Assembly (NCBI GenBank): GCA_001299455.1
Contig: CYUK01000003.1
Location: 372,001-436,000, forward strand
Length of the DNA stretch: 64,000 bases
Source of the DNA: Clostridiales bacterium SIT11
GTDB taxonomy: Bacteria; Bacillota; Clostridia; Tissierellales; Peptoniphilaceae
Reading direction: 5' to 3'
Shown here: positions 9,016 to 17,370 of the stretch, piece by piece
How the letters are laid out: each line of letters opens with the position of its first letter
Numbering within the stretch: the first letter of the stretch is position 1
Position numbers and translations under genes: made by a program
The notes under the pieces: generated by a model
Database searches by the model: none
Told to the model about the DNA's origin: nothing
The model's input: only the letters and a program-made list of their open reading frames with translations

Positions 9016-9031
9016 TTAAAAACGCTTTCAA
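9016..9031. promoter_or_regulatory. LacI/CcpA-like operator, upstream copy
   Basis: TTAAAAACGCTTTCAA has the central CG flanked by near-symmetrical AAA and TTT arms of LacI-family operators and differs at few positions from the CcpA cre consensus (TGAAAACGCTTTCA). It lies just upstream of the likely -35 element of the amidohydrolase operon. A similar site lies at 9105-9120. No LacI-family regulator gene is in the window. Confidence 0.5.
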
Positions 9032-9037
9032 AAAAAC

Positions 9038-9066
9038 TTGAAAAAAAAAAACGTAGTATTATCTAT
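9038..9066 (+). promoter_or_regulatory. Candidate promoter of the acyl-amino-acid operon
   Basis: TTGAAA at 9038-9043 is followed after 17 bases by ATCTAT (9061-9066), with TATTAT overlapping just before it. The -10 choice is uncertain. The element is bracketed by the two operator-like sites, which fits negative or catabolite control. Confidence 0.35.
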
Positions 9067-9104
9067 TTATAGACAAAGTTTAGGCCTAGAAAAATCTAAA
9101 TTTT

Positions 9105-9120
9105 TAAAAAACGGTTTCAG
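9105..9120. promoter_or_regulatory. LacI/CcpA-like operator, downstream copy
   Basis: TAAAAAACGGTTTCAG, the second member of the pair, lies immediately before the ribosome site AGAAGGAGAG of the amidohydrolase gene, about 89 bases from the first copy (centre to centre). Binding here would block transcript elongation or allow looping with the upstream copy. Confidence 0.5.
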
Positions 9121-9132
9121 AAGGAGAGAGAT

Positions 9133-10488
9133 ATGAAAAAACAAATTAAAAATGTCGATATTTTAGATCTTCAAGAAAAAGACCGTTGGAGAAGAACAGA
9201 CGTGACTTTTGAAGATGGGAAAATACTAAGTTTAGAAAAAAATTTCCCCTGTGACGAGGTCTACGATGGGAAAGGTCTCACCTTATCCCCAGGCTTTATT
9301 GATGTTCATATGCATGAAGAAAACCGAAATGATATTGATGTGCAAGATTACGATATTGCAGAATGCATGTTGAAAATGGGAGTAACTACAGCTATGGGAG
9401 GCAATTGTGGTTCTGAAAAAACAGAAATTTCTCAATTCTTTCAAGGCATTGATCAATATGGAAGTCCCATTAATTATTGTTTAGCTGCGGGTTACAATAG
9501 CATCCGCAAAAGGATAGGCATTGCAGATACCCAAAAACCTACAGCTGTAGAAATGGAAAAAATTCATAAAGAACTCAAAAGAATTATCGATGAAGGGGCC
9601 TTTGGCATTACCTTTGGAATTGAGTACAATCCCAATATTTCAACAGAAGAAATTTTAGAAGCCCTGAAACCTTTTTATGGACGTACAGACATCTTTGCTG
9701 CAGCTCACTTTCGTTATGATGGAAACCGCGGAGTGGAAAGTATCGAAGAAATGGCTTATATCGCTAGAATGAGTCAAATTCCATTTGAAATATCTCATTT
9801 GTCTAGCTGCTGTGCTTTTGGAAATATGAAGCAAGGTTTACAAGCTATTGAAGACAGCTTAAACGAAGGGGTTGATATCCTTGTTGACGCTTATCCTTAT
9901 GATGCTTTTTCAACTCAAATTGGAACTTCTGTCTTTGAAGGAGACTTTTTAAGTCGTTGGGATGTGCCCTTAAGTAATATTGTCTTAACTGAAGCACCTT
10001 ATGAAGGGGTTCCTTTAACAGAAGAAATTTTAAAAGATGCTCGGGAAAATTATCCAACAATGCTAGCTATTGCTCATGTAATGAAGCTTGATGAGGTAAA
10101 ACACAGCCTTACCAAACCTTATGTCATGGTAGCCAGTGACGGTCTCTATAGTCATCACAAGGGGCACCCTAGAGGAGCAGGTACTTTTCCAAGGGTGTTA
10201 GGCGATTTCGTACGGGAAGGAACTTTGACCTTGTCTCAAGCTATTTATAAGTGCACGACTCTTCCGGCCAAACGTTTGGGACTGGAAAAGGAAATTGGAA
10301 CCATAGCTCCAGGCTATCGAGCAGATATGGTGTTATTTGATCCAAAAACCATTCAAGATCAAGCAACTTTTGAAGACGGACAAAAACCTCCTGTAGGTAT
10401 TCATCAAGTTTGGGTTAATGGAGAGCTTGCCATTGAAGACAACCAGGTTGTTAGTAATAGATTAGGCAAAAGCATAAGGAGAAAATGA
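9133..10488 (+). CDS. Amidohydrolase, N-acyl-D-amino-acid deacylase-like
   Basis: Metal-dependent amidohydrolase resembling D-aminoacylase and related N-acyl-D-amino-acid deacylases; 451 residues. Signature segments: LSPGFIDVHMHEE near residue 55 (HxH metal pair), MGGNCGSEKT near residue 95, AAHFRYDGNRG near residue 195, EISHLSSCCAFG near residue 220, and VASDGLYSHHKGHPRGAGTF near residue 335, whose Asp and the HPRG..F run are characteristic of the D-aminoacylase group. The C-terminal strand region (PGYRADMVLFDP) is the composite beta-sandwich. It is first in a four-gene operon, and its stop overlaps the next start by 4 bases. Exact substrate is unknown; an acylated or cyclised amino acid is likely from the neighbours. 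Confidence 0.88.
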   Translation: MKKQIKNVDILDLQEKDRWRRTDVTFEDGKILSLEKNFPCDEVYDGKGLTLSPGFIDVHMHEENRNDIDVQDYDIAECMLKMGVTTAMGGNCGSEKTEISQFFQGIDQYGSPINYCLAAGYNSIRKRIGIADTQKPTAVEMEKIHKELKRIIDEGAFGITFGIEYNPNISTEEILEALKPFYGRTDIFAAAHFRYDGNRGVESIEEMAYIARMSQIPFEISHLSSCCAFGNMKQGLQAIEDSLNEGVDILVDAYPYDAFSTQIGTSVFEGDFLSRWDVPLSNIVLTEAPYEGVPLTEEILKDARENYPTMLAIAHVMKLDEVKHSLTKPYVMVASDGLYSHHKGHPRGAGTFPRVLGDFVREGTLTLSQAIYKCTTLPAKRLGLEKEIGTIAPGYRADMVLFDPKTIQDQATFEDGQKPPVGIHQVWVNGELAIEDNQVVSNRLGKSIRRK

Positions 10489-11696
10489 ATGTAATGAAAG
10501 AGAAAATTTTAAAAATTGAAAAGGGCTTAAGTTTATCGTTTAAAAGTTTAAGCGACTCAATTTATGAGCACCCAGAGTTAGGTTTTCAAGAATACCATGC
10601 ATCAAAGGCTCATATGGATCTTTTAAAAAATCATGGTTTTACCATTGAACCTAATATCGTTAATTTAGAAACAGCTTTTATGGCAACATATGATTCAAAA
10701 AAACCTGGGCCTAAAATTTGTTATATGGCTGAATACGATGCCTTACCACAGATAGGTCATGGATGTGGCCACAATATGTTAGGTACAAGCAGTACAGGAG
10801 CAGCTATTGTTCTCCGTTACCTTCTAGATGAGTTTGGAGGACAAGTAATTTTATTAGGCACGCCAGCCGAAGAAACTAGTGGAGCAAAAGTTACAATGGC
10901 TAGAGCTGGTCTGTTTAAACAATTTGATGTTGCTTTGATGGCCCATCCAGACACAAAATACAGATTAAGTACACCAAGTTTGGCTCTCCAGCCTTTAGCT
11001 TTTGAGTTCTTTGGTAAAACGTCTCATGCAGCTTCAGCTCCTTTCGAAGGAATTAATGCTTTAGATGCTATGTTAATTACCTACACAGCTATTAATGCTT
11101 TACGTCAAGAAATTCTTCCTTCGGCTAGAATTCACGGAGTTATTACTCATGGTGGGGAAGCAGCTAACATTATTCCTGACTACACTAGGGCTGAATTTTA
11201 TATTCGTGCTGAGTCCAAAAACTATTTACAGCAACTCACAAAACGTGTCTTAAATTGTGCTAAAGCTGGAGCTTTAGCCTCGGGATGTCGATTAGAAACT
11301 TCAGAATATGAACTACCTTTTGACAATATGGTCAGTAATGAATCCTTAAACCAAGTCTTTTATGAAGCCATTCAGCTATTTACTGATGATGAAATTATTA
11401 CAGATCAAGGTGCAGGAGTAAGTCTTGATGCTGGCAATGTATCCCATGAACTTCCCTGCATTCATGGATATTTCCCTATTGCTGATCATGATATTCCAGC
11501 GCATACCCTAGAATTTGCTCAAGCGACTCAAACTCCCTACGCTTATCAAAAATTAGATGAAATCATATGCATATTAGCTTATTGTGGCTATAAAGTAGCT
11601 TCAGATCCCAATCTTTTAAAAGCGGCTAAAGCAGAATACGACAATCAAGTAAAGAAAGGAGTTATTATTCCCTATCAAGGAGGTGAATCAATTTAA
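10485..11696 (+). CDS. M20-family amidohydrolase/aminoacylase
   Basis: Cytoplasmic M20D-type metallo-amidohydrolase (aminoacylase, IAA-amino-acid hydrolase, AbgB group), 403 residues. Visible motifs: YEHPELGFQEYHAS near the N-terminus, GHGCGHNMLG near residue 95 (metal and Cys-Gly-His region), TPAEETSGAK near residue 125 (catalytic Glu pair), MAHPD near residue 150, and a dimerisation domain with HGVITHGGEAANIIPDYT around residues 210-230. It overlaps the upstream amidohydrolase by ATGA, so the two deacylases are co-made; one may act on the D-form or cyclic form and the other on the L-form. An acyl-amino-acid or acyl-dipeptide substrate is inferred. Confidence 0.9.
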   Translation: MNVMKEKILKIEKGLSLSFKSLSDSIYEHPELGFQEYHASKAHMDLLKNHGFTIEPNIVNLETAFMATYDSKKPGPKICYMAEYDALPQIGHGCGHNMLGTSSTGAAIVLRYLLDEFGGQVILLGTPAEETSGAKVTMARAGLFKQFDVALMAHPDTKYRLSTPSLALQPLAFEFFGKTSHAASAPFEGINALDAMLITYTAINALRQEILPSARIHGVITHGGEAANIIPDYTRAEFYIRAESKNYLQQLTKRVLNCAKAGALASGCRLETSEYELPFDNMVSNESLNQVFYEAIQLFTDDEIITDQGAGVSLDAGNVSHELPCIHGYFPIADHDIPAHTLEFAQATQTPYAYQKLDEIICILAYCGYKVASDPNLLKAAKAEYDNQVKKGVIIPYQGGESI

Positions 11697-11754
11697 AGAT
11701 GGTTTCATTCAACACAGTTAGCTAGAAAAATAGAACTAAAAAGAGGAGAAAAAA

Positions 11755-13158
11755 ATGAAAAAGAATAAAGAAGCACAAGCGAAAACATTCAAAATGCCTC
11801 ATACGTATGTTATTTTGATTGGCATTACAATCTGTATTGCTATTCTAAGCTATTTCATTCCCGCTAGTAACTATGATACCGTTCAAGTTGGGGAACAAAC
11901 TGTGGTTGACCCCAATACCTTCCATTATGTAGAACAAACACCAGTAAAGCCTATGCAACTATTAACAGCGATTCCTAGAGGTTTACAAGAAGCCTCACAA
12001 ATTACCTTCTTTATCTTTATTTTAGGAGGGGCTTTTAGTATTGTTAATTCCACCCGGGCCATGGAGGTCGGTGTTGGAAACCTGGCAAAGAGAATGCAAA
12101 ATCACCCGGGACTCGTCATTCCTGTTTTAGTCGCCGCTTTTTCCCTTTTAGGCGCTACAGCCGGTATGTTGGAAGAAACTTTAGTCTTTATTCCCATCTG
12201 TGTCATGTTGGCAAGAAATTTGGGCTATGATGCTATGGTGGGAACAGCCGTTGTCTTTTTAGGGGCTTCTTCCGGATTTAACTCTGGTTTTATGAATCCC
12301 TTTACCGTAGGTGTTGCCCAAACCATTGCTGAATTACCTATGTTTTCAGGGTTAAGTTATCGATTAATCCTTTGGATTGTTTTTGTAATTATTACTTCTC
12401 TAATGATTTTAGCTTATGCAAAAAAAGTCAAAGCGAATCCTGAAGCAAGTTTGGTTTACGACTTGGAGCAAAAAAGTAAAGATCAAATTGTAGATATTAA
12501 TAATGTAGAAGCTTTAACTAAAACCCATATTACGGTTCTTATCCTCTTTATGTCTGCTCTAATCTTTATCGTCTATGGGATTATCAACTGGGGATTTGGT
12601 ATTAATGAAATTGCTGGTGTTTTCTTAGCTCTCGGTATCATTTCCGGTTTTATAGGGGGTTTTTCTCCCTCAGAAATGGCAGTGACCTTCATCCAAGGAG
12701 CTAAAGACATTGCTATGGGTGCTTTGGTTGTAGGGATTGCTAGAAGTATCTTAGTCGTATTAAATGATGGACAAATTATTTACACTATCGTACATTCAGC
12801 ATCCATTTTAATTCAAAAAGTTTCAACTAATGTTGCCGCTATTTTCATGTTCCTTTTCCAATTGCTTTTAAACTTCTTCATTCCTTCAGGAAGTGGTCAG
12901 GCAGCAACTACTATGCCCATTATGACTCCTTTGGCAGATATCACAGGAATTTCAAGACAAACAGCCGTCCTAGCCTTCCATATGGGCGATGGAATTTCAA
13001 ACTCCATTATTCCTACTGGAGGAGCTCTTCTAGCTGCCTTGTCAATGACCAGTATTGACTATGAAAAATGGGTTAAATTTGCTTGGAAAATTGTCTTGGC
13101 CTGGACTCTAGTTGCCTGTGTCTTTGCCGGCATGGCTGGTGTGATTGGTTATAAGTAA
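11755..13158 (+). CDS. YfcC-family membrane carrier
   Basis: Polytopic membrane protein of 467 residues in the YfcC/DcuC-like superfamily, thought to carry amino acids, peptides or dicarboxylates. N-terminal segment KMPHTYVILIGITICIAILSYFIP is typical, followed by a loop rich in PVKPMQLLTAIPRGLQEA and later ASSGFNSGFMNPFTVGVAQ and FFIPSGSGQAATTMPIM, the paired re-entrant motifs of the family. About 12 membrane segments can be counted. It starts behind AGAGGAG, 58 bases after the M20 gene. From context it probably imports the acyl-amino acid or exports the released amino acid. Confidence 0.85.
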   Translation: MKKNKEAQAKTFKMPHTYVILIGITICIAILSYFIPASNYDTVQVGEQTVVDPNTFHYVEQTPVKPMQLLTAIPRGLQEASQITFFIFILGGAFSIVNSTRAMEVGVGNLAKRMQNHPGLVIPVLVAAFSLLGATAGMLEETLVFIPICVMLARNLGYDAMVGTAVVFLGASSGFNSGFMNPFTVGVAQTIAELPMFSGLSYRLILWIVFVIITSLMILAYAKKVKANPEASLVYDLEQKSKDQIVDINNVEALTKTHITVLILFMSALIFIVYGIINWGFGINEIAGVFLALGIISGFIGGFSPSEMAVTFIQGAKDIAMGALVVGIARSILVVLNDGQIIYTIVHSASILIQKVSTNVAAIFMFLFQLLLNFFIPSGSGQAATTMPIMTPLADITGISRQTAVLAFHMGDGISNSIIPTGGALLAALSMTSIDYEKWVKFAWKIVLAWTLVACVFAGMAGVIGYK

Positions 13159-13222
13159 AAGATTTTAAAATCTTGATTTGACAAATAAGAAGGACAGCCT
13201 ACCTTTAAGGTAGACTGTTCTC
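13159..13222 (+). terminator. Palindrome plus terminator-like hairpin between the two carriers
   Basis: AAGATTTTAAAATCTT (13159-13174) is a perfect 16-base palindrome directly after the carrier stop. A second hairpin at 13191-13222 (AGGACAGCCTACC pairing with GGTAGACTGTTCT, one internal mismatch) precedes a short T-rich run. Together they could partly terminate transcription before the MFS gene. Confidence 0.45.
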
Positions 13223-13271
13223 TGCTTTTTAGGAGATGGTTTAATATGTATATAAATAAAGGACAGAGACG

Positions 13272-14465
13272 ATGAGTAGCTACAAAAAAGAAATCAGCCT
13301 AGTGGCCAGTATGATAGCTTGTTTATGCGCTGGATTCACTTATGCTTTTAGCGTCATGCAAAATCCCATTATGACAGAATATGAATTTAGTGAGGGTCAA
13401 GTAGCTCTTTGCTTTTCCTTGCGCATAGTTTCTTCAACAATGACCACTTTTTGTTTAGGAAATTGGATTAAAAAAATAAGTATTCGATATTGTTGTCTTT
13501 GTGGGGCTGGGCTTATGGCTCTTGGTTTAATCCTATCTGGCTTTGCAAAAAGTCCTTGGCTCTTATACCTGGGCTATGGATTCTTGTCCGGAATGGGTGT
13601 TGGTTTTTATTATCCGCCTTTAATGACCCAATCTGTCTTGATTTTTCCAGATAAAGCCGGCTTATGTAGTGGACTCATGGCCGCTTCCTATGGATCTGGA
13701 GCTCTCTTATGGGCTCCTCTTACCGTCCAGCTTATGGAAAAAATGGGCGTTCGAACATCCTTTTTTGCCCTAGCTTTAATCTTTTTTCTTATTATTCTTA
13801 TCTCTTCCTTCTTTATTTATGATATCCAGTATGAAAGCAAGAACAATTTTGAACTGGAAGGCATTAATAGACGTGCCATGGTCCATACTCGCGATTTTTA
13901 TGCCTTACTTATCACCTTCACCTTTGGCTTAACGGCAGGAATTATGGTTATTGGTCAAGCCGCTCCTATTTTACAAGGAGACTTTCATTTTAATCCTGCT
14001 AAAACAGCAAGCCTTGTCGGAGTTTTTTCCCTTTGTAACACCTTAGGTAGGATTCTTTTTGGAAGCTTAAGCGACTACCTAGACCGATTTAAAGTCTTAA
14101 ATCTTTTACTTGTTCTAGCCGGACTAGGGATGATGGTTGTAGTGTTTCAAAGAAATACAAGTCTTTCTGTCCTCGGTATGGGAATAGCAGCCATGACTTA
14201 CGGAGGTTTTACCACTTTAATTGCACCTCTTACCGCCAACTTGTTCGGCTATAAATATCTACACGAAAACTATTCTCTCATGTATATTGTCTTTGGCCTA
14301 GCCAGTTTACTAGGTCCTAGGCTAGCGGTTCTTTTAAAACAAGTCGACCACGGCCATTATAATAAAGCTTTTTTAGGTGCCAGTCTCTTATGTTTGATTG
14401 GTTTATGTTTAAGTAGCCGAATTTATAGAAGGTATCGTAAAGCACAATCTTTAAAAAGAAGTTAA
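13272..14465 (+). CDS. MFS transporter, OFA (oxalate/formate antiporter) type
   Basis: Major facilitator of 397 residues with about 12 membrane segments. The N-terminal half has FTYAFSVMQNPIMTEYEFSE and GYGFLSGMGVGFYYPPLMT, and the second half has FGSLSDYLDRFKVL, the cytoplasmic MFS motif. The arrangement matches OFA-family exchangers that swap organic acids. It begins at ATG 13272 with AAAGGAC as a weak ribosome site, 113 bases after the YfcC gene and beyond a partial terminator, so it may be less expressed. From context it may export the acyl acid or an organic-acid end product. Confidence 0.82.
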   Translation: MSSYKKEISLVASMIACLCAGFTYAFSVMQNPIMTEYEFSEGQVALCFSLRIVSSTMTTFCLGNWIKKISIRYCCLCGAGLMALGLILSGFAKSPWLLYLGYGFLSGMGVGFYYPPLMTQSVLIFPDKAGLCSGLMAASYGSGALLWAPLTVQLMEKMGVRTSFFALALIFFLIILISSFFIYDIQYESKNNFELEGINRRAMVHTRDFYALLITFTFGLTAGIMVIGQAAPILQGDFHFNPAKTASLVGVFSLCNTLGRILFGSLSDYLDRFKVLNLLLVLAGLGMMVVVFQRNTSLSVLGMGIAAMTYGGFTTLIAPLTANLFGYKYLHENYSLMYIVFGLASLLGPRLAVLLKQVDHGHYNKAFLGASLLCLIGLCLSSRIYRRYRKAQSLKRS

Positions 14466-14529
14466 AGAAGTGTCTTTTCCTATTCTTTTATAAAAACTTT
14501 AAATTATTTCCATATCTAACTATTTTCAC

Positions 14530-14560
14530 GAAAAAGCCCCCAGTATCTGGAGGCTTTTTC
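14530..14560. terminator. Bidirectional rho-independent terminator
   Basis: GAAAAAGCC and GGCTTTTTC arms around a CCAGTATCTGG inner stem, with A-runs and T-runs on both sides. It serves the plus-strand MFS gene and the minus-strand thiH, whose stop is four bases away. Confidence 0.9.
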
Positions 14561-14564
14561 GTTC

Positions 14565-15719
14565 TTATAACCGTAAATAATCTGTATAAACCGGAGTCAT
14601 ACCCAAGTTTAAAAGGTCTTTTACGGCATCTTCTGTGGTCCGGGTGTCGTTAATGGCAAATTGTTCGTCGCCGGAATCCTTTGTTTCCTTGGACCTGTGT
14701 CCAATGGAAGTGTCTACAGAGGCGGAGATTTTTGTTGCCCCGTATTGGACGGCCAGGTCCCGGAAGTCTTTACTTTCCCGGGTAGATAGGGTAATGGAGG
14801 CAAAGGGAAGGTAAATCCGAATGGCTAAGAGGATTTGGAAAAACTTTTTATCGGAAACATAGTTAAAGTTTAAAGTGTTGTCGGCGCCTTGTGTGGGGCG
14901 GATTCTTGGGAGGGAGATGGCAATTTCTCCATGGGGATACTTCTTTTGAATTAAACTTGCATGGTAGGCTAGCTTAAAGGCGTCTTCCACAGGATCTGCC
15001 AGGCCGAAGAGGGCTCCGAAGCCCACTCCCCGCATACCTGCCATTAGAGCCCGTTCTTGGGTTTCCACTCGATAAACCCAGGACCTCTTGTGACCAAAGG
15101 GATGGTAGAAGTCATAGGCTTCCTTGTTATAGCTTTCTTGGAAGACGGTGACATAGTCGGCCCCGGCCTTGTGGAGCTTTTTATAGTCCTCTACATTGGC
15201 TGGATAGACTTCTAGCCCAATGGAAGTGAAATATTTTTTAGCAATTTCTACAGAACTTGTAATGTAGTCTATAGAAGAAAATTCTTGAGATTCTCCCGTT
15301 AAAATTAAGACGTCTTCAATGCCAGATTCGCTCAAAGACTTCATTTCCAATTCAATTTCTTCTTCTGTCAACTTGGCCCTTTGAATAGGACTCTTGGCCC
15401 GAAAACCGCAGTAGCGGCAGGAATTGTTACAATAATTGGCAATGTAAATAGGAGAAAAAAGGCAGACATTGTTGCCAAAGTATTGGCCTCTTCTCTTCTT
15501 AGCCAGGGCCCCCATTTGGTCTAAAAGGTCTAGTCCTGCATCGGAAAGAAGGTTAAAATAGTCCTCTTCATTGAGCTGATCCTTTTCCAGGCTGGCCAAG
15601 ACGTCGGCCTTGGTTACTTTTTTGTCCTTGAGGTCTTCATAGCGGTCAATGATTTGGTCCTTAATCGTAGAATCAAGAACATCCATGTTGGGTTGGTAGT
15701 CGTTTACAGAATAGTTCAT
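14565..15719 (-). CDS. thiH: ThiH, 2-iminoacetate (dehydroglycine) synthase
   Basis: Radical SAM tyrosine lyase that splits tyrosine to dehydroglycine for thiazole synthesis, the oxygen-independent route. It has 384 residues. The cluster motif is YCNNSCRYCGFR near residue 100, with LTEEEIELEMKSL after it and QESYNKEAYDFYHPFGHK near residue 195, both typical of ThiH. FGALFGLADPVEDAF and GHRSKETKDSGDEQFAINDTR near the C-terminus match the family. Last gene of thiS-F-G-H, 10 bases after thiG. Confidence 0.96.
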   Translation of the reverse strand: MNYSVNDYQPNMDVLDSTIKDQIIDRYEDLKDKKVTKADVLASLEKDQLNEEDYFNLLSDAGLDLLDQMGALAKKRRGQYFGNNVCLFSPIYIANYCNNSCRYCGFRAKSPIQRAKLTEEEIELEMKSLSESGIEDVLILTGESQEFSSIDYITSSVEIAKKYFTSIGLEVYPANVEDYKKLHKAGADYVTVFQESYNKEAYDFYHPFGHKRSWVYRVETQERALMAGMRGVGFGALFGLADPVEDAFKLAYHASLIQKKYPHGEIAISLPRIRPTQGADNTLNFNYVSDKKFFQILLAIRIYLPFASITLSTRESKDFRDLAVQYGATKISASVDTSIGHRSKETKDSGDEQFAINDTRTTEDAVKDLLNLGMTPVYTDYLRL

Positions 15720-15729
15720 GGTTCCACCA

Positions 15730-16500
15730 TCAATTGAAAAAGTCCCGAAGGGGTGAAGAAGGGTCAGCTCCCCGGTCTAGGACCCGGCCTGGTCCTGCTA
15801 GGTAGGCAAGACGGCCTGCTTCAATACCTAGTCGGAAGGCCTTCGCCATGACTTCCAGATCCTTGGCTGTAGCAATTCCTGTGTTGGCCATAATGGCAGC
15901 GGCTCCCATTTCCATGGCTTCAGCAGCTTGGGAAGGCCGGCCAATTCCAGCGTCTACAATAATCGGTAGGTCAATTTCATCAATTAAAATTTGAATAAAT
16001 TCCTTGGTTACCAAGCCCTTGTTGGATCCAATGGGGGCTGCCAAGGGCATAATGGAAGCGGCTCCGGCATCCCGCATATCTCGGGCGTAGTTTAGGTCCG
16101 GATACATATAGGGAAGGACGACAAAGTCTTCCTTGGCCAGGACTTCTGTAGCCTTTAAGGTTTCTGCATTGTCTGGCAATAAATATTTTGTATCCCGCAT
16201 AATTTCAATTTTAACAAAGTTTCCACAGCCCATTTCCTTGGCCAGACGGGCAATCCGAATGGCTTCCTCTGCATTTCTTGCCCCAGAGGTGTTGGGAATT
16301 ACGGTGACATGGTCAGGAATATAATTTAAAATATTGGCCACATCTTTGGTATTGGCCCGTCTTAGGGCCACGGTAATCATTTCCGCCTTGGCACTTTCAA
16401 CAGCTGCATCAATTAATTCCGGTAAGTACTTTCCAGATCCTAAAATAAATCTTGATTGGAAGGTCTTTCCTCCTAATTCTAAACAATCTTTCCTTTCCAT
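15730..16500 (-). CDS. thiG: ThiG, thiazole synthase
   Basis: TIM-barrel enzyme that forms the thiazole phosphate moiety from 1-deoxyxylulose 5-phosphate, dehydroglycine and ThiS-thiocarboxylate. 256 residues, full length. Features: FQSRFILGSGKY at the N-terminus, MITVALRRAN near residue 43, TSGARNAEEA near residue 72, the Schiff-base lysine region NFVKIEIM near residue 95, and DAGIGRPSQAAEAMEMGA near residue 185 with ANTGIATA after it (phosphate site). Its ATG shares one base with the thiF stop. Confidence 0.97.
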   Translation of the reverse strand: MERKDCLELGGKTFQSRFILGSGKYLPELIDAAVESAKAEMITVALRRANTKDVANILNYIPDHVTVIPNTSGARNAEEAIRIARLAKEMGCGNFVKIEIMRDTKYLLPDNAETLKATEVLAKEDFVVLPYMYPDLNYARDMRDAGAASIMPLAAPIGSNKGLVTKEFIQILIDEIDLPIIVDAGIGRPSQAAEAMEMGAAAIMANTGIATAKDLEVMAKAFRLGIEAGRLAYLAGPGRVLDRGADPSSPLRDFFN

Positions 16501-17096
16501 TAAATACTCCTTTCAATCCACTTCAAGGCTTCCAAGGCTTGGAGGCCAGCAATGACAGATACATAGGCCAGGTAGAGGCCTTCCTCAGGTTTGGATGTAA
16601 AATCACCAATTAAGGTAATATTTTCCAGCCTTTTTATTTTTATGTCCTCCAGAGACCCCAGTCCAGAGAGTCCTGAAGCTGTGATTAAATACTTGTCCGG
16701 CCGGTCTAAGAAAAAATCAAACAAGTCCCGTTTCATCTCTTCTCCATCAAAGGCTTCAATAAAAAGGTCAGACTTATCCAAGAGCGGCCCTAGATTATCC
16801 TTCTGAATCCGTAAATCCTCCCCAAAGACCCTGGTAAAGGGCAGGGTCTTTTTTATTTTTTCCACTGTTGTTTGGACCTTGGACTGGCCAATTTCTTCAT
16901 AAGTAAAGTTTTGCCGGTTTAAGTTTGACGCTTCAATGCAATCATAGTCGTAGAGATAGAGGGTCCCGACTCCAGCCCTGGCCAGGGTCATGGCAATATT
17001 TGACCCCAAGCCTCCACAGCCGAAAATACTGACCTTGGCCTCCTTAAATTTTGCATTTAACCTAGGGTCCTGGCGCTTTAAAATTTCTTCCCGCAT
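16500..17096 (-). CDS. thiF: ThiF, ThiS adenylyltransferase
   Basis: E1-like enzyme that adenylates the C-terminal glycine of ThiS. 198 residues, the short clostridial form. The nucleotide-binding motif is SIFGCGGLGSNIAMTLAR near residues 24-42, then YDYDCIEASNLNRQNF near residue 50, which holds the conserved Asp and Arg of the E1 fold. No zinc-binding CxxC pairs of the long MoeB type are seen, as expected for this form. It starts directly after the thiS stop. Confidence 0.95.
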   Translation of the reverse strand: MREEILKRQDPRLNAKFKEAKVSIFGCGGLGSNIAMTLARAGVGTLYLYDYDCIEASNLNRQNFTYEEIGQSKVQTTVEKIKKTLPFTRVFGEDLRIQKDNLGPLLDKSDLFIEAFDGEEMKRDLFDFFLDRPDKYLITASGLSGLGSLEDIKIKRLENITLIGDFTSKPEEGLYLAYVSVIAGLQALEALKWIERSI

Positions 17097-17294
17097 TTAA
17101 CCCCCTCCTACAAAGGAAAATACCTCCACCTTATCCCCGTCCTTGACTTGATACTTGGAAAAATCCACCCTCTTCACCAGGACCTGGTTGACTTCTACAG
17201 CCACTAGCTTAGGGTCAAAGTTTTCCTGGATGAGTAAAGCTTCTAGGGATACAGTCTTGGAATAGTCCCGGTCTTCTCCATTAACAGAAACCAT
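17097..17294 (-). CDS. thiS: ThiS, sulfur-carrier protein
   Basis: Small ubiquitin-fold sulfur carrier, 65 residues from ATG 17294, ending in the diagnostic Gly-Gly (FVGGG); the last glycine is adenylated and thiocarboxylated. Motif VEVNQVLVKR and DGDKVEVFSFVGGG are classic. An upstream in-frame ATG at 17402 would add 36 residues that overlap the promoter and a hairpin, so I reject it; GGAGGTG precedes the chosen start by the right distance. First gene of the operon. Confidence 0.95.
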   Translation of the reverse strand: MVSVNGEDRDYSKTVSLEALLIQENFDPKLVAVEVNQVLVKRVDFSKYQVKDGDKVEVFSFVGGG

Positions 17295-17304
17295 GTTCAC
17301 CTCC

Positions 17305-17355
17305 AAAAAAAATAGCACAAAGTCCCATACCCGCGGTGGTATGCCCCTTCGTGCT
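17305..17355 (-). terminator. Terminator-like hairpin (attenuator) in the thiS leader
   Basis: AGCACGAAG and CTTTGTGCT arms (17347-17355 and 17314-17322) extend through an internal loop into GCATACC/GGTATG with an ACCGCG loop, followed by eight T on the minus strand and then the thiS ribosome site. The hairpin begins about 10 bases after the predicted transcription start, so nearly the entire leader is this structure. It is not a TPP riboswitch: neither the CUGAGA nor the ACCUGA segment is present. Confidence 0.7.
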
Positions 17356-17370
17356 TTACACTCTACTTTT

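Larger units (their letters stand above)
8706..9132. other. 427-bp AT-rich divergent intergenic region
   Basis: No open frame of interest on either strand. The left end must hold the promoter of the minus-strand pgeF-like operon (ribosome site AGAGGACC just before its ATG). The right end holds two LacI-type operators and a candidate promoter for the plus-strand amidohydrolase operon, listed separately. The middle (about 8760-8990) is very AT-rich and I see no further structure in it. Confidence 0.6.

Noticed and set aside
17314-17355. T-box element before thiS (ACCGCGG in the loop)
   Set aside because: The full T-box sequence and specifier stem are missing, and the region starts only a few bases after the promoter.
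17300-17370. TPP riboswitch before thiS
   Set aside because: The conserved CUGAGA and ACCUGA-type segments are absent and the leader is too short.
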